A DNA stretch of 60,252 bases, taken from the NCBI GenBank assembly GCA_000320545.1, contig ADNK01002846.1, positions 1 through 60,252 on the forward strand, given 5' to 3'. The translations under genes and the position numbers were made by a program. Source of the DNA: Bigelowiella natans CCMP2755 (taxonomy: Eukaryota > Cercozoa > Chlorarachniophyceae). Of this stretch, positions 1-10,376 are shown piece by piece; the first letter of the stretch is position 1; each line of letters starts with the position of its first letter. The notes beneath the pieces are model-generated. The model worked only from the letters and a program-made list of their open reading frames with translations. It did no database searches and was not told the DNA's origin.

Positions 1-12
1 TTATATTCTTTT

Positions 13-15
<3 letters not shown>

Positions 16-78
<63 letters not shown>
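16..78. repeat. (TC)n followed by (TG)n microsatellite
   Basis: A pure TC run passes directly into a TG run. It sits just upstream of a candidate 3' splice site (cccag ending at 110), so it probably lies in an intron of the ECD-like gene that enters from the left edge. Confidence 0.95.
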
Positions 79-79
<1 letters not shown>

Positions 80-110
80 ATGGATTACTACGAAGACTTA
101 ACCTCCCCAG

Positions 111-266
111 CGACGCAGAGTCGAGTCTTTGGAGCGATGCACAAACGGCAACATCAGAGGCAGGTGGGTGATGATGACGATGATGATGTCGCATACATAA
201 TCTCTAAGTAAGCATCATACGTTCTCCATCCCTTTGTTCCCGACTCTTTAATCCATTTTCCTCCTC

Positions 267-314
<48 letters not shown>

Positions 315-515
315 TATCGATCTCCCTCCTCCCGCCCCCTCTCTTCACCCTCCCCTTCCCCCGCCCCTCCCCTCCAGGCATGGACATTCCACGGGCGGCA
401 ATGAAGGACTACATCCAGGCGATGGACGAGCAGCTTGCACGCCATGAGGGCCGCGCTGACTTCGAGAGGGACCCTGAAGACAGAACGAAGGTGGTAGTAG
501 TATTAGCGGTGGTAG

Positions 516-549
<34 letters not shown>

Positions 550-824
550 CACTTGCAGCTTGAATGGTAGCTGTAGGAGAGGGAAAACATGAGGAATCAT
601 CCTGTACACGCGCTTTTCTGTCCCAGGTGGATTTGAAATACAACCTGGCCAAAAATTGGGCGGCGGCATACGCAGCGGAACGTGGTGAGCCTGGCCCGGT
701 GAGCTCTGTGCTGAATTCCCTGGGGCTTCGAGAACGATTCAATCAGGAGGCCCCCACGCCTGAGGACATGCTGAAGCGACCGAATGATGATGATGATGAC
801 GGTGATGACGCGATGTGGGCGTGA
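111..824 (+). CDS. Ecdysoneless/SGT1-like protein, C-terminal exons (partial)
   Basis: Three exons join in frame: 111-163, 378-490 and 627-824, with GT-AG introns and a TGA at 822-824; the 5' part lies outside the window. The joined tail reads through IPRAAMKDYIQAMDEQL and then VDLKYNLAKNWAAAY, followed by a GEPGPVSSVLNSLG stretch and an acidic Asp-rich end. This matches the layout of the C terminus of the ECD/SGT1 family as I know it: a 'YMDxMDxEL' helix, then 'VDxNLVxNxLES...GxxGPxSNLLxxxG'. ECD proteins act with the R2TP chaperone and spliceosome assembly factors in other eukaryotes; that role is carried over from the family, not shown here. Both introns carry repeats, (CT)n before the second acceptor and (TAG)n after the second donor. 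The family call is from pattern memory only. Confidence 0.6.
271..308. repeat. (TC)n microsatellite in intron
   Basis: A TC run in the polypyrimidine region upstream of the acceptor at 376-377. It may have expanded from the polypyrimidine tract itself. Confidence 0.9.
515..549. repeat. (TAG)n microsatellite in intron
   Basis: A TAG/GTA trinucleotide run follows the donor at 491 (GTGGTAG), inside the last intron of the ECD-like gene. Confidence 0.9.
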
Positions 825-1521
825 TTGCAGCTCAGATTGCGGAAGCAATTGAACGTCACCATCATGAATCGAAACCATGAGACGAAATCACTGACTCAAG
901 CTGAAAAAGAAGCATGGATCGCTGCGCGCACTCATCACGACATCGACGACAAAACACGGATGCTGTGAAGTGCATGAAACACATCATTACACAGACACTC
1001 AACTTTGGCGCTGTGGGCCCGCTGCATTGCACAGCTGCGTAAAGACGGCCATTGAACAAGCATGATTTGATTGATCACATCGCCGTCTTGCAAACAGACA
1101 CAAAACAAGCGCTGTGGACGCTGCTTTGCATGGCTGCATTGGGGTGACCATTGAAAAGATTTGATCACTTCATTGCATCCGTCTCTCGCATGTGTGTGTT
1201 GAAACGTGGAGCATGCCCATTGACAATGCACGAACTGCACATTCAAAACTCAAAATTGTGCTGCTACCCTGGCACCGGCTAGCCGATCGGCTACACGCAA
1301 TTGCACAATGATGCACTTTGATCAGGATTCACACATCGCATGAGCTTGTAAATTCACGGATCTGTTGCATGATTAGTCAAATTTACAATGTTTCCCACAC
1401 TAAGCGATCCACAAAATGTTCAGAAGATGTAGCGCAATTGACCATGAAGATCAACATTGCTTTCTCAGCACTCGCTGACAGCGCATGCGCATGAGCCGGT
1501 GGATAGATCCAAAAGAATCGA
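825..1521. other. Intergenic stretch
   Basis: No convincing coding exon on either strand. Two diverged copies of a roughly 70-bp segment occur near 1009-1080 and 1109-1170 (both contain GCTGTGG, a CATTGAA motif and TTTGAT(T)GATCAC-like ends), so this is probably a decayed small duplication. Confidence 0.5.
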
Positions 1522-2130
1522 TCAATCAGAATCCTTCTTAGAGAATCTCAGCCGATGAAAGAAACTCATTACTTTTCTCATTGGACTGCGTGGAGAGTTT
1601 ACAGCGGAAGAGCGGCTCGATCTGGGCGACGTTATAGTCGACGAGCATCGCTCTTTAGCTACGATGAAGGGAACCTCAATCTTCAGGACGGGTATGTTCA
1701 CTGCGGTAACAGATGCCGATCTCTTGAACTGGTCACGTCGTTCGCCGCCTCTCCGTGGACTTCTTGCCTTCGTAGCTGAGAATCGCCTCGGCCGCACGAT
1801 GGCACCAGGAGAGGGCTTTGCGAGCTCAGGTCCACCCGCTGCCGTGCGAGGCACGCTTCTGGCAGTATTCGACGCACTGCGAAACCTCGTCGGGCTGAGC
1901 CCTCGCCGCCGTGATGATGAGGAGCGCCCTCTTGGCGAGATCTTTTCGCTGCTCAGGCGACGGCGTCGCTGAACTGGGCTTTCTATGACACTGTTCTCGC
2001 CCGATCCAGACCTGCTGTGAAGGGGCGGCGAGATGGCCGAGCCGGAGCTGCTTCGCCGCTGCCGGGTCATTGCGCTCGGGCTCCATTGGCCAGAGCCGCC
2101 GCGCGAGCTTTGCTTTCGCACTCCAGTCAT
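1522..2130 (-). CDS. Ser/Arg-rich basic hypothetical protein
   Basis: A 202-codon ORF with an ATG start and a stop at 1522. The product is dominated by RS, SP and SPR motifs (for example SPTRFRSAS and SPRSPMRK), typical of disordered phosphorylated proteins. A less biased segment near residues 140-165 reads VTAVNIPVLKIEVPFIVAKE. The C terminus (KVMSFFHRLRFSKK) is basic and amphipathic. I do not recognise a family. A second reading frame overlaps it (1826-2209, minus) with charged but less patterned sequence. The SP/RS-rich frame is preferred because its composition is coherent from end to end, but upstream exons may exist and the start is unverified. Confidence 0.4.
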   Translation of the reverse strand: MTGVRKQSSRGGSGQWSPSAMTRQRRSSSGSAISPPLHSRSGSGENSVIESPVQRRRRLSSEKISPRGRSSSSRRRGLSPTRFRSASNTARSVPRTAAGGPELAKPSPGAIVRPRRFSATKARSPRRGGERRDQFKRSASVTAVNIPVLKIEVPFIVAKERCSSTITSPRSSRSSAVNSPRSPMRKVMSFFHRLRFSKKDSD

Positions 2131-2440
2131 CTGCTTCAGGATCTCCTTTTGTGTCTGCGACCTGGCATGACATCATGTAAATTCCACGTACACAGAGCAG
2201 TAAGAGCAAGGAGAGGGCTGCTGGCGCCCATTTTTTTTTAAAGACGGCTCTGCTCTTGCCGCCGCCTCATGCGTGCCGCTGACCTGCTCCGAGTTCTACG
2301 CATCAGATCCCATTTTTTCTGTTGGTATCTGTGGAAGAATGACCTGGAGAGAGAAGGGGTTGACGGGTGGTTGTTGTTGCTCGGCAAGCAAAGGTCTCTT
2401 ATATATTATTAGGCGATGGAGATATATACATGCATGCCCA
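2131..2440. other. Intergenic gap between two minus-strand genes
   Basis: No exon recognised. This short stretch separates the Ser/Arg-rich ORF from the stop codon of the next gene at 2441. Confidence 0.4.
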
Positions 2441-4592
2441 TCATTGAGCGTGGTTTGACCTCAGGCTCTCCCACCCCAGTTCGGCTCTTGTAATCATGAG
2501 ATCCTAAAAGCATACATAGAGATGTGCGTATGAAACAAAAGGGGCGAGGGAGGAAGGGGCGATGACGACACACAGAGCGTACCTCCATGACCACTGCGCT
2601 GATAGGAAGGCTCGCATCAATCACGTAGCACTCCTCGCAAACCTGCACAGCCAGTATCTTCGATCAACAGAAGGATCAGGGAAGGAAGAAATATTCTACC
2701 CCCCCCCCCCCCCCCTCCCCTTCCATACCTCTTCCCTACCTTAAGACACTTGATATCCGAAAAATCTCGAAGAATGGCCAGTACGGCTTCGTCTATCGTA
2801 CTCTTATCTTTCATAGTCTTCAGATCCTACCATCCAAAATCAGATCATGTGCGCTCGCCATTCGCGTGTTTTCATCTTCGGTTTGTTGTACAGGGCCTTG
2901 TCAGGGGCGCCCTCGGACAGTGACCATGATTACCTTGACTAAGGACTCGGTCTTTTCTTTCGATTTCAGTAGATGAGCTGCTTTCCGCACGGCTAATATT
3001 GCTCTCTGTATGTGTATCACGAGCACGAGAACTGAATGAAGGGCGTTGCTGCATCGTATAAAGCCATGGAAAAACATGGCAAACGTAGATACCCTCTCTG
3101 CGATGAACAGTGCTGGTGCTGGTAGTGAGGAGGCTTTCGGACAATATTTCTGCACCGGCAAAACCATCATGAGAAGAACATATATGATGGCACATCGAGA
3201 AGGAAGTGCCACCTGCGATTGCTTGAAAGACGCCTCGGCAAGGTCACAAAAGAAAATGAAAGCGTCCCTGATGATGTTAGAATTAAAGAGAACAAAATGA
3301 TCCACGACGGGCATTCGGGAGGGTGATTTCCTTGGTGTGAATCTACTTCTTCCGTGTCTCCGCGAAGAAAAACCGGACAGAAACGCGGCTATTCACGTGA
3401 TCATTCAATCCTAGAGCTTCTGCAATCTTTCGGACACGATCAGGTTCAGATAATCTCATCACCAACCGATATACAGGGCATAGTACCTTCATTATTTGGG
3501 CTAAATTTTCGTAGCTGCAGTCCTCCGATGGGGGCACTAAATTGTGATAGCATGGGGTGTGTTGCTGCGCCCAATCGCTCTGCAAACCCTGTTAGCGCAG
3601 TACCGATGCTGATCTTCGAAACCAAGGTCGCTATTCTCACATCGGCATTTCGGAACACCTCACCGAATGATAAAATCATCTACATATGTATGAATCGCGC
3701 TGTAGCTCAGTGATGTGTTCTCACCTTTTTGAAAATCTCCCCGCGTCTTAACTCTCTCCAGAGAAGCGCAGTTTCTTCCGCTTGAGAATTTGGGAGAAGA
3801 AGTCCTTTATTTTCTGCTGTCTCCTTTTTCATCTCCGAAATATCCTTCCTTCCACTGGAAGCTGCAAGCAAATCGCCAGTTGTCTTCCGAAGCCATCCCA
3901 ACAAATTTAGAGCCAAAATATGAACCTTGTCCAATGTCATCGTCACCATCATAATCATCAATCATCATCATCGTTGATAGTTGGATGTGCGATTATGAGT
4001 TAGATCGAAGTTACGTCTTTGGCTTCGTACTTCCTTAGGCTTGCTGTTTGATAGAGTGCAAAGAACAATAGACTTTAAAGCTTCACTTGAAGAATTCTAA
4101 CAGCCTAGGTGACCTAGCATGCTGCTGCTTTTGCGTCGATGGCGTTGCTGTTGGCTTGAATTGGAGCGAGATTGATCCTTTCTGACCGGAGCGGGTGCTG
4201 CCATTTCCTTTGTGACTTCAAACGTCGAGGATTTCACTTCACATCTAAGATAGAACCCTTTCTCAGGGTGAACAGGGAGGGGGGCGAAAGTAGCTACCTT
4301 TTCCTTTCCGATCATCCATTGTCCGGTACTTGGTTTTTGGTGCAGCACTGGCAGAACTCTTGCTGTGTGCTCCCTGAGACAAGGTCATCGGTTCCTAAAA
4401 GTCTCGATAACGGCGCTCTGGGGCTGGGATACCCCCTGTCCATTGCTTTTTTCCCTGTACACGCAAGTTGCTGCCGCCCCCGCTTACAAAGAGCATTTTT
4501 CTCGAGTTTTTGCGGAGCATCAGCTGATCAGCGTCCAAACTTCGCGATTTTTTCGTTGTCGCAGGGTGTAAAATCGATGATATTTTCCGCAA
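2441..4592 (-). CDS. Unrecognised multi-exon gene
   Basis: Several minus-strand exons join in phase at the 3' end. One exon ends LKSKEKTESLVK (donor near 2929). The next ends DFSDIKCLK (about 2742-2832), then VCEECYVIDASLPISAVVME (about 2590-2649), and the last exon 2441-2503 (DLMITRAELGWESL, TGA). Upstream open segments at about 3030-3120, 3230-3310, 3360-3680, 3720-3930 and 4100-4370 look coding (for example ALNLLGWLRKTTGDLLAASS), but their joins are not fixed. A plausible start is the ATG at 4592, followed by a basic N terminus. The product looks helical and alpha-rich with no membrane segment. No family recognised. A 17-base C tract lies in an intron near 2700. Confidence 0.45.
2700..2716. 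repeat. Poly-C tract
   Basis: An uninterrupted run of about 17 C on the plus strand (G on the coding strand), within an intron of the minus-strand gene 2441-4592. Confidence 0.95.
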
Positions 4593-5086
4593 AAAATTAG
4601 CTGCTGAGTCGACCGAACGCCAGAAATGGAGAACTAACTCGACACGAGCACAGTAGTGCTCCGGATGGCGCGCCAGCCGCCTGGAGCGAATTTTGCCGAT
4701 ATTTTCCCGAAAATAATAAAAATAAATTTATACCATTAAAATTTCGGCGGTACCACCAGTCCTCGTCTCAAAACCCGCTCCGCCCACGTGCCGATGGCGT
4801 TTGCACGGGGGGGGCGGGGTGCGCCTCAAAAGAACCGTTCTCCCACCGGCGGCGAAGTTGCCAAAAAAAAACACTTCAGTAAAGTGCGGACCGCCTGCGT
4901 TCTTCTGGGGGCAGTGTTCTTCTTGGGGTTCATACCTCCCGTTTTGCTGAATTCGGAGGTACTTTGAAAGAAGGGGTAGGGAGACAGCGAAAGGTGATTT
5001 GTGGCACTTTTCCTGGCGAATAAGTACCCCATGATGTATTTCTGGAAGTAACTGGGACGCTTGTTTGTTGTGGTAAACGTAGATTC
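4593..5086. other. Intergenic region, probably holding promoters
   Basis: It lies between the 5' end of a minus-strand gene and the 5' end of a plus-strand ORF, so it likely contains divergent promoters. An A/T-rich patch sits at about 4710-4745. No exon is supported. Confidence 0.35.
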
Positions 5087-6159
5087 ACAATCGAGACACC
5101 GCGTTTGCGAAGGCTTCAACATCAGAGGGGGCACATCCGGAAGGACTAGGTCCGGGTCGGGGCGATAGCAGCTCTAGAAAATCCCACACGTTAAGTCCCC
5201 TATCCCTCGGGACTCAGCCAACGAATCCAGGTAAGTGCAAAAGCCGTGAGGAGAACTCTAGTTCAACTCTCGGTAACAATGGCAGCGGTGTTTCTGTTGC
5301 CATTCTCCTCGTTGGGGAGCTGGATGTTGGTGTTCAGGATCCCGACGCCTTGCTGCGAAACCTCTGCGGTTTCGACGTTTATATTTCTAGCTACTCAGAG
5401 TACGAAGCTCTTGCCTCGCAGCTTGCAAAACCTGAGCAGATCCTTCTGACACCGAGAAATCTCGTCCCCTGCCATCCCACCGGAGTAATGCTGCAGTGGT
5501 GGCACCTTGATAGGCTGCTAAAACACAAACGCTTCAGACATCAGTTGGAGAAGTACGATGTGATCATCAAGCTTAGAGCAGACTTAATATTCCATGCCCC
5601 ACTCACTCATGCGGGGCTTGAGGACATCCCGAACGGCTGTTTCCAGATGAATAGCGATCATTCCTTCTACGCCCGCCGTGCTACGTTTTTCGAAGCTCTG
5701 GACGACTTCTATGCCACATTGATGACAAAATACGCTTATCAAGCGGAAACATACTTTGACCTTAACTGGGAAAATCTCAAGCAAAGCTGTAACAATACTC
5801 TCCCGCCCTCGAAGATGCCGGTGGCAGACCGATACGAACTGTCGCGCTATCGACACATTCGGCGCGACATCCAAGTGCCTCTCCAATGGCTGGTGTATCC
5901 GGTTTCGATATATGATCGCAACGTGCAGACTCTCGCCGCAAACATTCAGACCATCAGCGGAAAGCCAGATATGAGCCAGGGAATTACGAACAAGGGGATG
6001 GGCAACACGGTTTTTTCCAGCGAAAAATTCTTCCTCCTACACGTTATCAACAAATTCCCTGTGTGTAGGAACAAGCTTCCTGTTATTGGGGTTTCCCAGA
6101 GACGAAGTGATTTGTCCTTCGCTTCAAAACGAAGCGCCTGTAAAAAGAATGAGAACTAG
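5087..6159 (+). CDS. Glycosyltransferase-like protein (5' end unresolved)
   Basis: A long open frame ends with TAG at 6157-6159 and is open from about 5087, but has no ATG in its first third, so the true start is probably in an upstream exon that I could not place. From about 5275 it reads VSVAILLVGELDVG, then a FDVYISSYSEYEAL strand-like stretch, then YDVIIKLRADLIFHAPL, an FQMNSDHSFYARRATFFEAL block and LQWLVYPVSIYDRNV. A hydrophobic 'aILLvGel', a 'FDVYISSY' strand and a 'kyDvIIKLRaDLIF' block in this order recall eukaryotic and giant-virus glycosyltransferase-like proteins that carry 'YDxIIRxRPDLxF'. This is an inference from motif order; no catalytic DxD is certain. The tail is basic (KRSACKKNEN). 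Confidence 0.45.
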
Positions 6160-6598
6160 GTGCGATCGATCGATGGCGCAATGAGTTGCGCAGACATGCG
6201 CAGACAAGATTTCTCGCCTGCAATGGTGAGTGCTTTTAGATCTGGATACCTGCGCAGTGACAATATATATTATATATATAGTGTATTGCATGTCTATCAT
6301 CGTGTCATCAGCACATCTCATGACAAAATGGCCATCTCACGTGCATGAACTTGGCCATCACACAAATTGTGGCACAAGTAACAATACATGCTCGGATGTG
6401 GAGCGAAATGCACATGAAACATGCAATTTGATGATTGCATTTTGCAGCATGATGATGTTGTGACAATGCTGATGTGTTTGCATGATGACAATCAACCGAG
6501 CCACAGCCACAACGCAATTTCCTGAAGACAAGTTGACACAAGCTTGCAACAGACGTGGTTAAGTGCATCTGGCACAAGTACGACTAGCATTTGTACTT
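6160..6598. other. Intergenic stretch with a hairpin-repeat remnant
   Basis: No coding exon seen. It contains a partial copy (about 6255-6302) of the dispersed hairpin family ending in GTATTGCATGTCTATCAT, and is rich in TGCA/GCAC words. Confidence 0.45.
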
Positions 6599-7030
6599 GG
6601 CATTGCACAAATTGCAGCTTGCCGCAAAAAGCGCGGCGTCGCGTGCGTGCAAACCAATGATTGCATTGAGCATGTGCGCACAGTCAGTTGCACGTGCGCA
6701 TCAGCTCGCGCGTGCACAGCTGCGCGCACTTTCTGATCGCGCGCATTTGCATTGCGCACGATGCACGTGTGCACACATCGTGCTGCGCGCGTTCCAATGA
6801 TGCATGCACGCACGTGTCTGCACGTCGTTTGTTGCGCATTTTGCCAATCAAACGCTCACGTTTTTCAATGCAAAAAACGATCGTGCGTTGCGTGTGTGAT
6901 GCAGCTGCACGAGTGCACGCACGCTTGCTTGTTGCGCACGTGCGTGCACGCGTGTGTGTGCGTGCACGTGTTCAACGTGCGCAGCCGTCACCAGTGCTTT
7001 GGCAGAGCCCGCTGCCTTGCTCTGTTTGCA
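6599..7030 (+). repeat. Left terminal inverted repeat
   Basis: It matches the reverse complement of 9935-10376 over nearly its whole length. Shared blocks include GCTTGCCGCAAAAAGCGCGG, TGTCTGCACGTCGTTTGTTG and ATCAAACGCTCACGTTTTTC. Small indels in the CGTGCA-rich middle separate the two copies. Confidence 0.85.
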
Positions 7031-7161
7031 CTTTGAGCTGCCATGACAATTTGGTCGCCGTGCAGCGCGCACAATGCAAAAAGTGACGCTTTTTCAGCGG
7101 TGCATGCGATTGCATGTCAAAACGACAACTTGCAACAAGCAGCAGCAGCGACACTCCAGCA

Positions 7162-7932
7162 TCAAATTTCAGACTCGTCGCTGCTGCTGCTAGAAAGCAC
7201 CTTCTTCTCCCCGTCCCACACCGACTCTTCGAAAAAAAAAATGCCAATGTGCTGATTGGACTTGACCATTTCGTGTTGTTCAATGGTGGTTCCATCCGGA
7301 ACCCGCACATTGAACTCGTGCTGGGAGGGAGGCAGTTTCAGTTTTTTCAATGTTTCTTTGGCTCTGACTTGCTCAGAAGTCAGAGCCGCCACTTTCGTTG
7401 ATGAAGCCACCACGTCAGCTTTTTCCTTTGGTGGCTTTGTTTTCATTGTCACCCAATGCGAACGAACACGCAAGGTGATGTCGATCATGATGAAGCTCTG
7501 CAGGGCTTCACGTTGAGTTCCGCTGTGGAACCAGGCTAGCAGGTGCACCCGTGTCAAAGCAAAAGCAAAAACACAACGCACCTTCATCATCGAGTGGACT
7601 TTGTCCACCTCGAATTCACACGAAGCCCTGCAGAGCTTGTTGATTGACATCCACGTCCCCGAGTTGAGCTTGACTTCGAAGGGCGTGGGGCCGCGGAGCA
7701 GCGTCTGCTCCGCCAGGTCGCTCTCAGAGCGACCCATCTCCTCGTCTGCAACTGCGTCCGAGAGGTCATCACTGACCTCCGGATCGCATTGCCGTGCTCT
7801 CTTTCGAGACGGCGTTGAGGAGGAGGAAAGGCTGCTCGCGGGTTTGAGTCCCAGGGTCCGCGCTCGGCGCTTCACCTGGTTCCCGCGTTGGCCTTTCCTC
7901 GGCCAGAACTGAAGCAAGTTTTGGCCAGACAA
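7162..7932 (-). CDS. Harbinger-element accessory ORF
   Basis: An open frame of about 256 codons inside the transposon, opposite to the transposase. The first half is Ser/acidic-rich and carries a basic RKRAR stretch that could be a nuclear signal. The middle reads KLNSGTWMSINKLCRASCEF and the C-terminal third is Lys-rich (KAKETLKKLKLPPS-like). A likely in-frame intron (GTGCGT...CTGCAG, about 7505-7586) separates HSMMK from SFIMIDITLR. Its N-terminal part overlaps the Myb-like segment (7872-8075) in another frame, so the two may be exons of one protein or one may be a frame shadow. I infer a transposition accessory role only from its location. Confidence 0.4.
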   Translation of the reverse strand: MSGQNLLQFWPRKGQRGNQVKRRARTLGLKPASSLSSSSTPSRKRARQCDPEVSDDLSDAVADEEMGRSESDLAEQTLLRGPTPFEVKLNSGTWMSINKLCRASCEFEVDKVHSMMKVRCVFAFALTRVHLLAWFHSGTQREALQSFIMIDITLRVRSHWVTMKTKPPKEKADVVASSTKVAALTSEQVRAKETLKKLKLPPSQHEFNVRVPDGTTIEQHEMVKSNQHIGIFFFEESVWDGEKKVLSSSSSDESEI

Positions 7933-8075
7933 GCCCAGGGCCGCTTCAGCTTGTCAGGAGGGATCGCACGGATCCCTCCTTTCAATTTGCGGTCCATCTC
8001 ATCCGTCCACTTTGACCCCATTGGACGGAAGGTGCAATTTTTGCGCGCGAGCTGTTGTCGCACTCGCAACGGCAA
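7872..8075 (-). CDS. Myb/SANT-like segment of the Harbinger element
   Basis: This minus-strand open segment reads SKWTDEMDRKLKGGIRAIPP and then KRPWACLAKTC. The spacing of the two tryptophans with an intervening 'DxxLxxG' helix resembles a Myb/SANT repeat. Harbinger elements typically encode such a DNA-binding partner of the transposase. The open stretch ends near GGAACCAG|GTGAAG, a plausible splice donor at about 7881. No ATG opens it (it begins TTG-CCG in this frame), so a 5' exon or alternative frame is needed. The family call rests on a short match. Confidence 0.4.
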   Translation of the reverse strand: MPLRVRQQLARKNCTFRPMGSKWTDEMDRKLKGGIRAIPPDKLKRPWACLAKTCFSSGRGKANAGTR

Positions 8076-8868
8076 AAATTGTCCTGCGTGGGGTCACTTG
8101 CGACAAGGGACCGGGCCCTTGTCGCAAGGGAAAACACCCGCAGAAGCTAGGAGCACTCGAAAGTTGAGTTTCGAGAAGCTAGCTTCGGGTTGGATTCACG
8201 TCAAATCACCAGGATTGCAAGTTGCACGTGTGCAACCCGACTGGTGCTCACAGGCGCTTTGTCGCAACGACACAAAGCGTTTGTGCAACACTTCTGTCGG
8301 GAAAACATTGCAACATCCTGTTGATGTTTGTGACTCATCTCGACGATCCACGGAAAAGCTCGAAGCGCAAAAAAAGCTCGAGCACAGTGGGCCGTCGACA
8401 AAAGCTCGAAGCACACTTGACTTTGTCGGCGAGCTTTGGGGCCCCTGTTGGAGCTTCAAGCTCAAGCCACAAAAGACAGGTGCTTTGGGCCCTGTGGTGG
8501 CGGGAAACCCACCCCCGCCCGCCACAGCGCCCACATTGACCCCAAAGCTCGCGTGCGAAAAAAGCGCACTTTTCTGAAAGCGCAATGCGCTTCGCGCTTC
8601 GCGCTTTTTTTGGGCTTTTCGCCCAATCGAGCTTTTTCAAAATTGAAACGTGAACTCAGGCACAGGCTCCCCATGAGCGTGCCCAAGTTTGCAACGTGCG
8701 TGGGAACCATTGTGACTTCCTCTCCTTCGTCTGTGAGTTTCACTTTGCTCACAGGAAGGAGGAGGAGAGAGAGGCCTGGGTGGGGCCATTCGAGAGCTGC
8801 TTCCATGAGTTCTCGCACCCAGCCTGGATCTCCTCCTTCGGATCAACCGTGGAGGAAGTCTAGAAGTG

Positions 8869-9986
8869 CAGCACGTGTGGGATGAATGCAGATGCGAAAC
8901 AGGGTTGTTGCGTGAAGATGTCCTCATCGGACTGCACTTTGTGTGGGCATGTCCGACCCAATGTCAAGGTGCAGCCCTGTGGAGGATGCATCGCAACACT
9001 TGTGAGTGCAAACGTTGGGTCCCCGTGATTGCATTGGGGGTGTCCACATGAAAGAAACAAAAGTGGAGAATGGAAAACATGATCGTGCAGATGCCAAAGG
9101 TCCCGCCTCCCACGTGACCCTGTGCGTCGACGCCACAGACGCGCCGATTGGCAAGCCTTCATCCAAGGCTGACCAACGGCGCTTCTGGACGTTCAAAAAC
9201 AGGAAGTTTGCCAAGAGGCACGTGGCGGCGGCATCTGTCGCCACGGGGGACCTCTGCTGGGTCAGCAAGGCATGCCCCGCTGCCACCGGTGACCTCCCCA
9301 TCGTTCGTGGGGAAGCCGGGTCAGGCGGGGAGCGACTCGACCTGCAGGTCGACTGGTTCGAGCGCACAGGTGGGGATGGTGCCCACAGGTGCAGGCAAGA
9401 CCCCAAGCATGTCGCTCCGCGGAGAAAACCGCGCAACAAACAAGTGTCTGCCGCCGACCGTGAGCACAACACGGAGCACGGCGGCACGCGTGCAATCGCA
9501 GAGAACGTGTTCTCCAGGGTCAAGTCCTGGGCGGTGATGACCTCGTGGAGGCATCACCGTGATCTTCACGACATTTCTGCTGGCCTGGTGTTCCAATTGA
9601 CCCAGGTAGGTGCAGAACGTCGTGAAGCTTCACGCTGATTGCGTTCGGCATTGTTTCCACAGGTCAAGAACGTTTTCAGACCTGTGAGGGCTGGTGTTCG
9701 CAACCAGCCCGGGACCAAGCGCAGCTGGGACGTGGCCCGGGCCACTGGCTCCGTGCCACGTGCAATTCCCGCTGCAAAGTCCAGGGCTGCACGCAGGACA
9801 TTGGTCTTGCAAAAGCAGCCCAAGCGGAAAAAGGGTCGTGCCTCCTCGAAGCACGCTGCAGCGCAGGATGCTGCCATGCGTGAATGGGAGGCAAAGATCT
9901 ACGCAATGCACGCAAGCGATGCAAGGACAGACAGAGCAAGGCAGCGAGCTCTGTCAAAGCATGCATCGCGTGCCAGCACGTCGTAG
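8869..9986 (+). CDS. DDE transposase, PIF/Harbinger type (5' end unresolved)
   Basis: Three exons join in frame: one ending at 9001, then 9091-9605 and 9663-9986 (TAG), with GTGAGT...GCAG and GTAGGT...ACAG introns. Before the first splice the frame reads ETGLLREDVLIGLHFVWACP, like the helix-turn-helix part of Harbinger transposases. The catalytic core then shows LCVDATDAPIGKP (first Asp), LQVDWFE and GDGAH (candidate second Asp region) and TRAIAENVFSRVKSW (Glu, in the usual 'xxxRxxxExxFxxLK' helix). A basic C-terminal tail runs into the right TIR. A clean 'ADKGY'-type second-Asp motif is not obvious, so activity is uncertain. The start lies upstream of 8869, possibly in 8660-8860. The enzyme would cut and paste this element in the nucleus. 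Confidence 0.62.
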
Positions 9987-10376
9987 TTTGTCAACACGCA
10001 CGTGCAGCAGACACGCAAACGCGACTGGTGCATGCACGCACGTGCGCAACACGCAAGCACATGCGTGCACGCGTGCAGCTGCATTGCACGCAATGCACGA
10101 TCGTTTTTTCATCGAAAAACGTGAGCGTTTGATTGCAAAAATGCGCAACAAACGACGTGCAGACACGTGCGTGCACGCACAATTGGAACGCGTGAGCGTG
10201 CAGTGCAGTGCACGTGCGCACGTGCACCATGACTGCACGTCCACGCAGCACGATGTGTGCACACGTGCATCGCGCGCGCACGTGCAACTGACTGTGCGCA
10301 CATGCTCAATGCAATCATTGGTTTGCACGCACGCGACGCCGCGCTTTTTGCGGCAAGCTGCAATTTGTACAATGCC
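9935..10376 (-). repeat. Right terminal inverted repeat
   Basis: Reverse-complement partner of 6599-7030. It contains the coding end of the transposase (stop at 9984-9986), so TIR and coding sequence overlap by about 50 bp. Confidence 0.85.

Larger units (their letters stand above)
6599..10376 (+). mobile_element. PIF/Harbinger-like DNA transposon with long terminal inverted repeats
   Basis: The two ends are inverted copies of each other over about 430 bp. The left end starts GGCATTGCACAAATTGCAGC at 6599. The reverse complement of the right end starts GGCATTGTACAAATTGCAGC at 10376. Inside are a plus-strand DDE transposase-like gene (about 8869-9986) and minus-strand ORFs including a Myb/SANT-like segment. 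A DDE_Tnp_4-type transposase plus a Myb-like protein is the established two-gene layout of Harbinger elements. The flanks do not show a clear 3-bp target duplication (left ...CTT, right AAA...). The copy is therefore old, or the exact termini are a few bases off. The TIRs are unusually rich in GTGCAC/CGTGCACG self-complementary words. Confidence 0.72.

Noticed and set aside
6688-7086. Cys/His/Arg-rich open frames in the left TIR
   Set aside because: They are produced by GTGCAC/CGTGCA words in the inverted repeat and have the same character in the right TIR; no coding signal.
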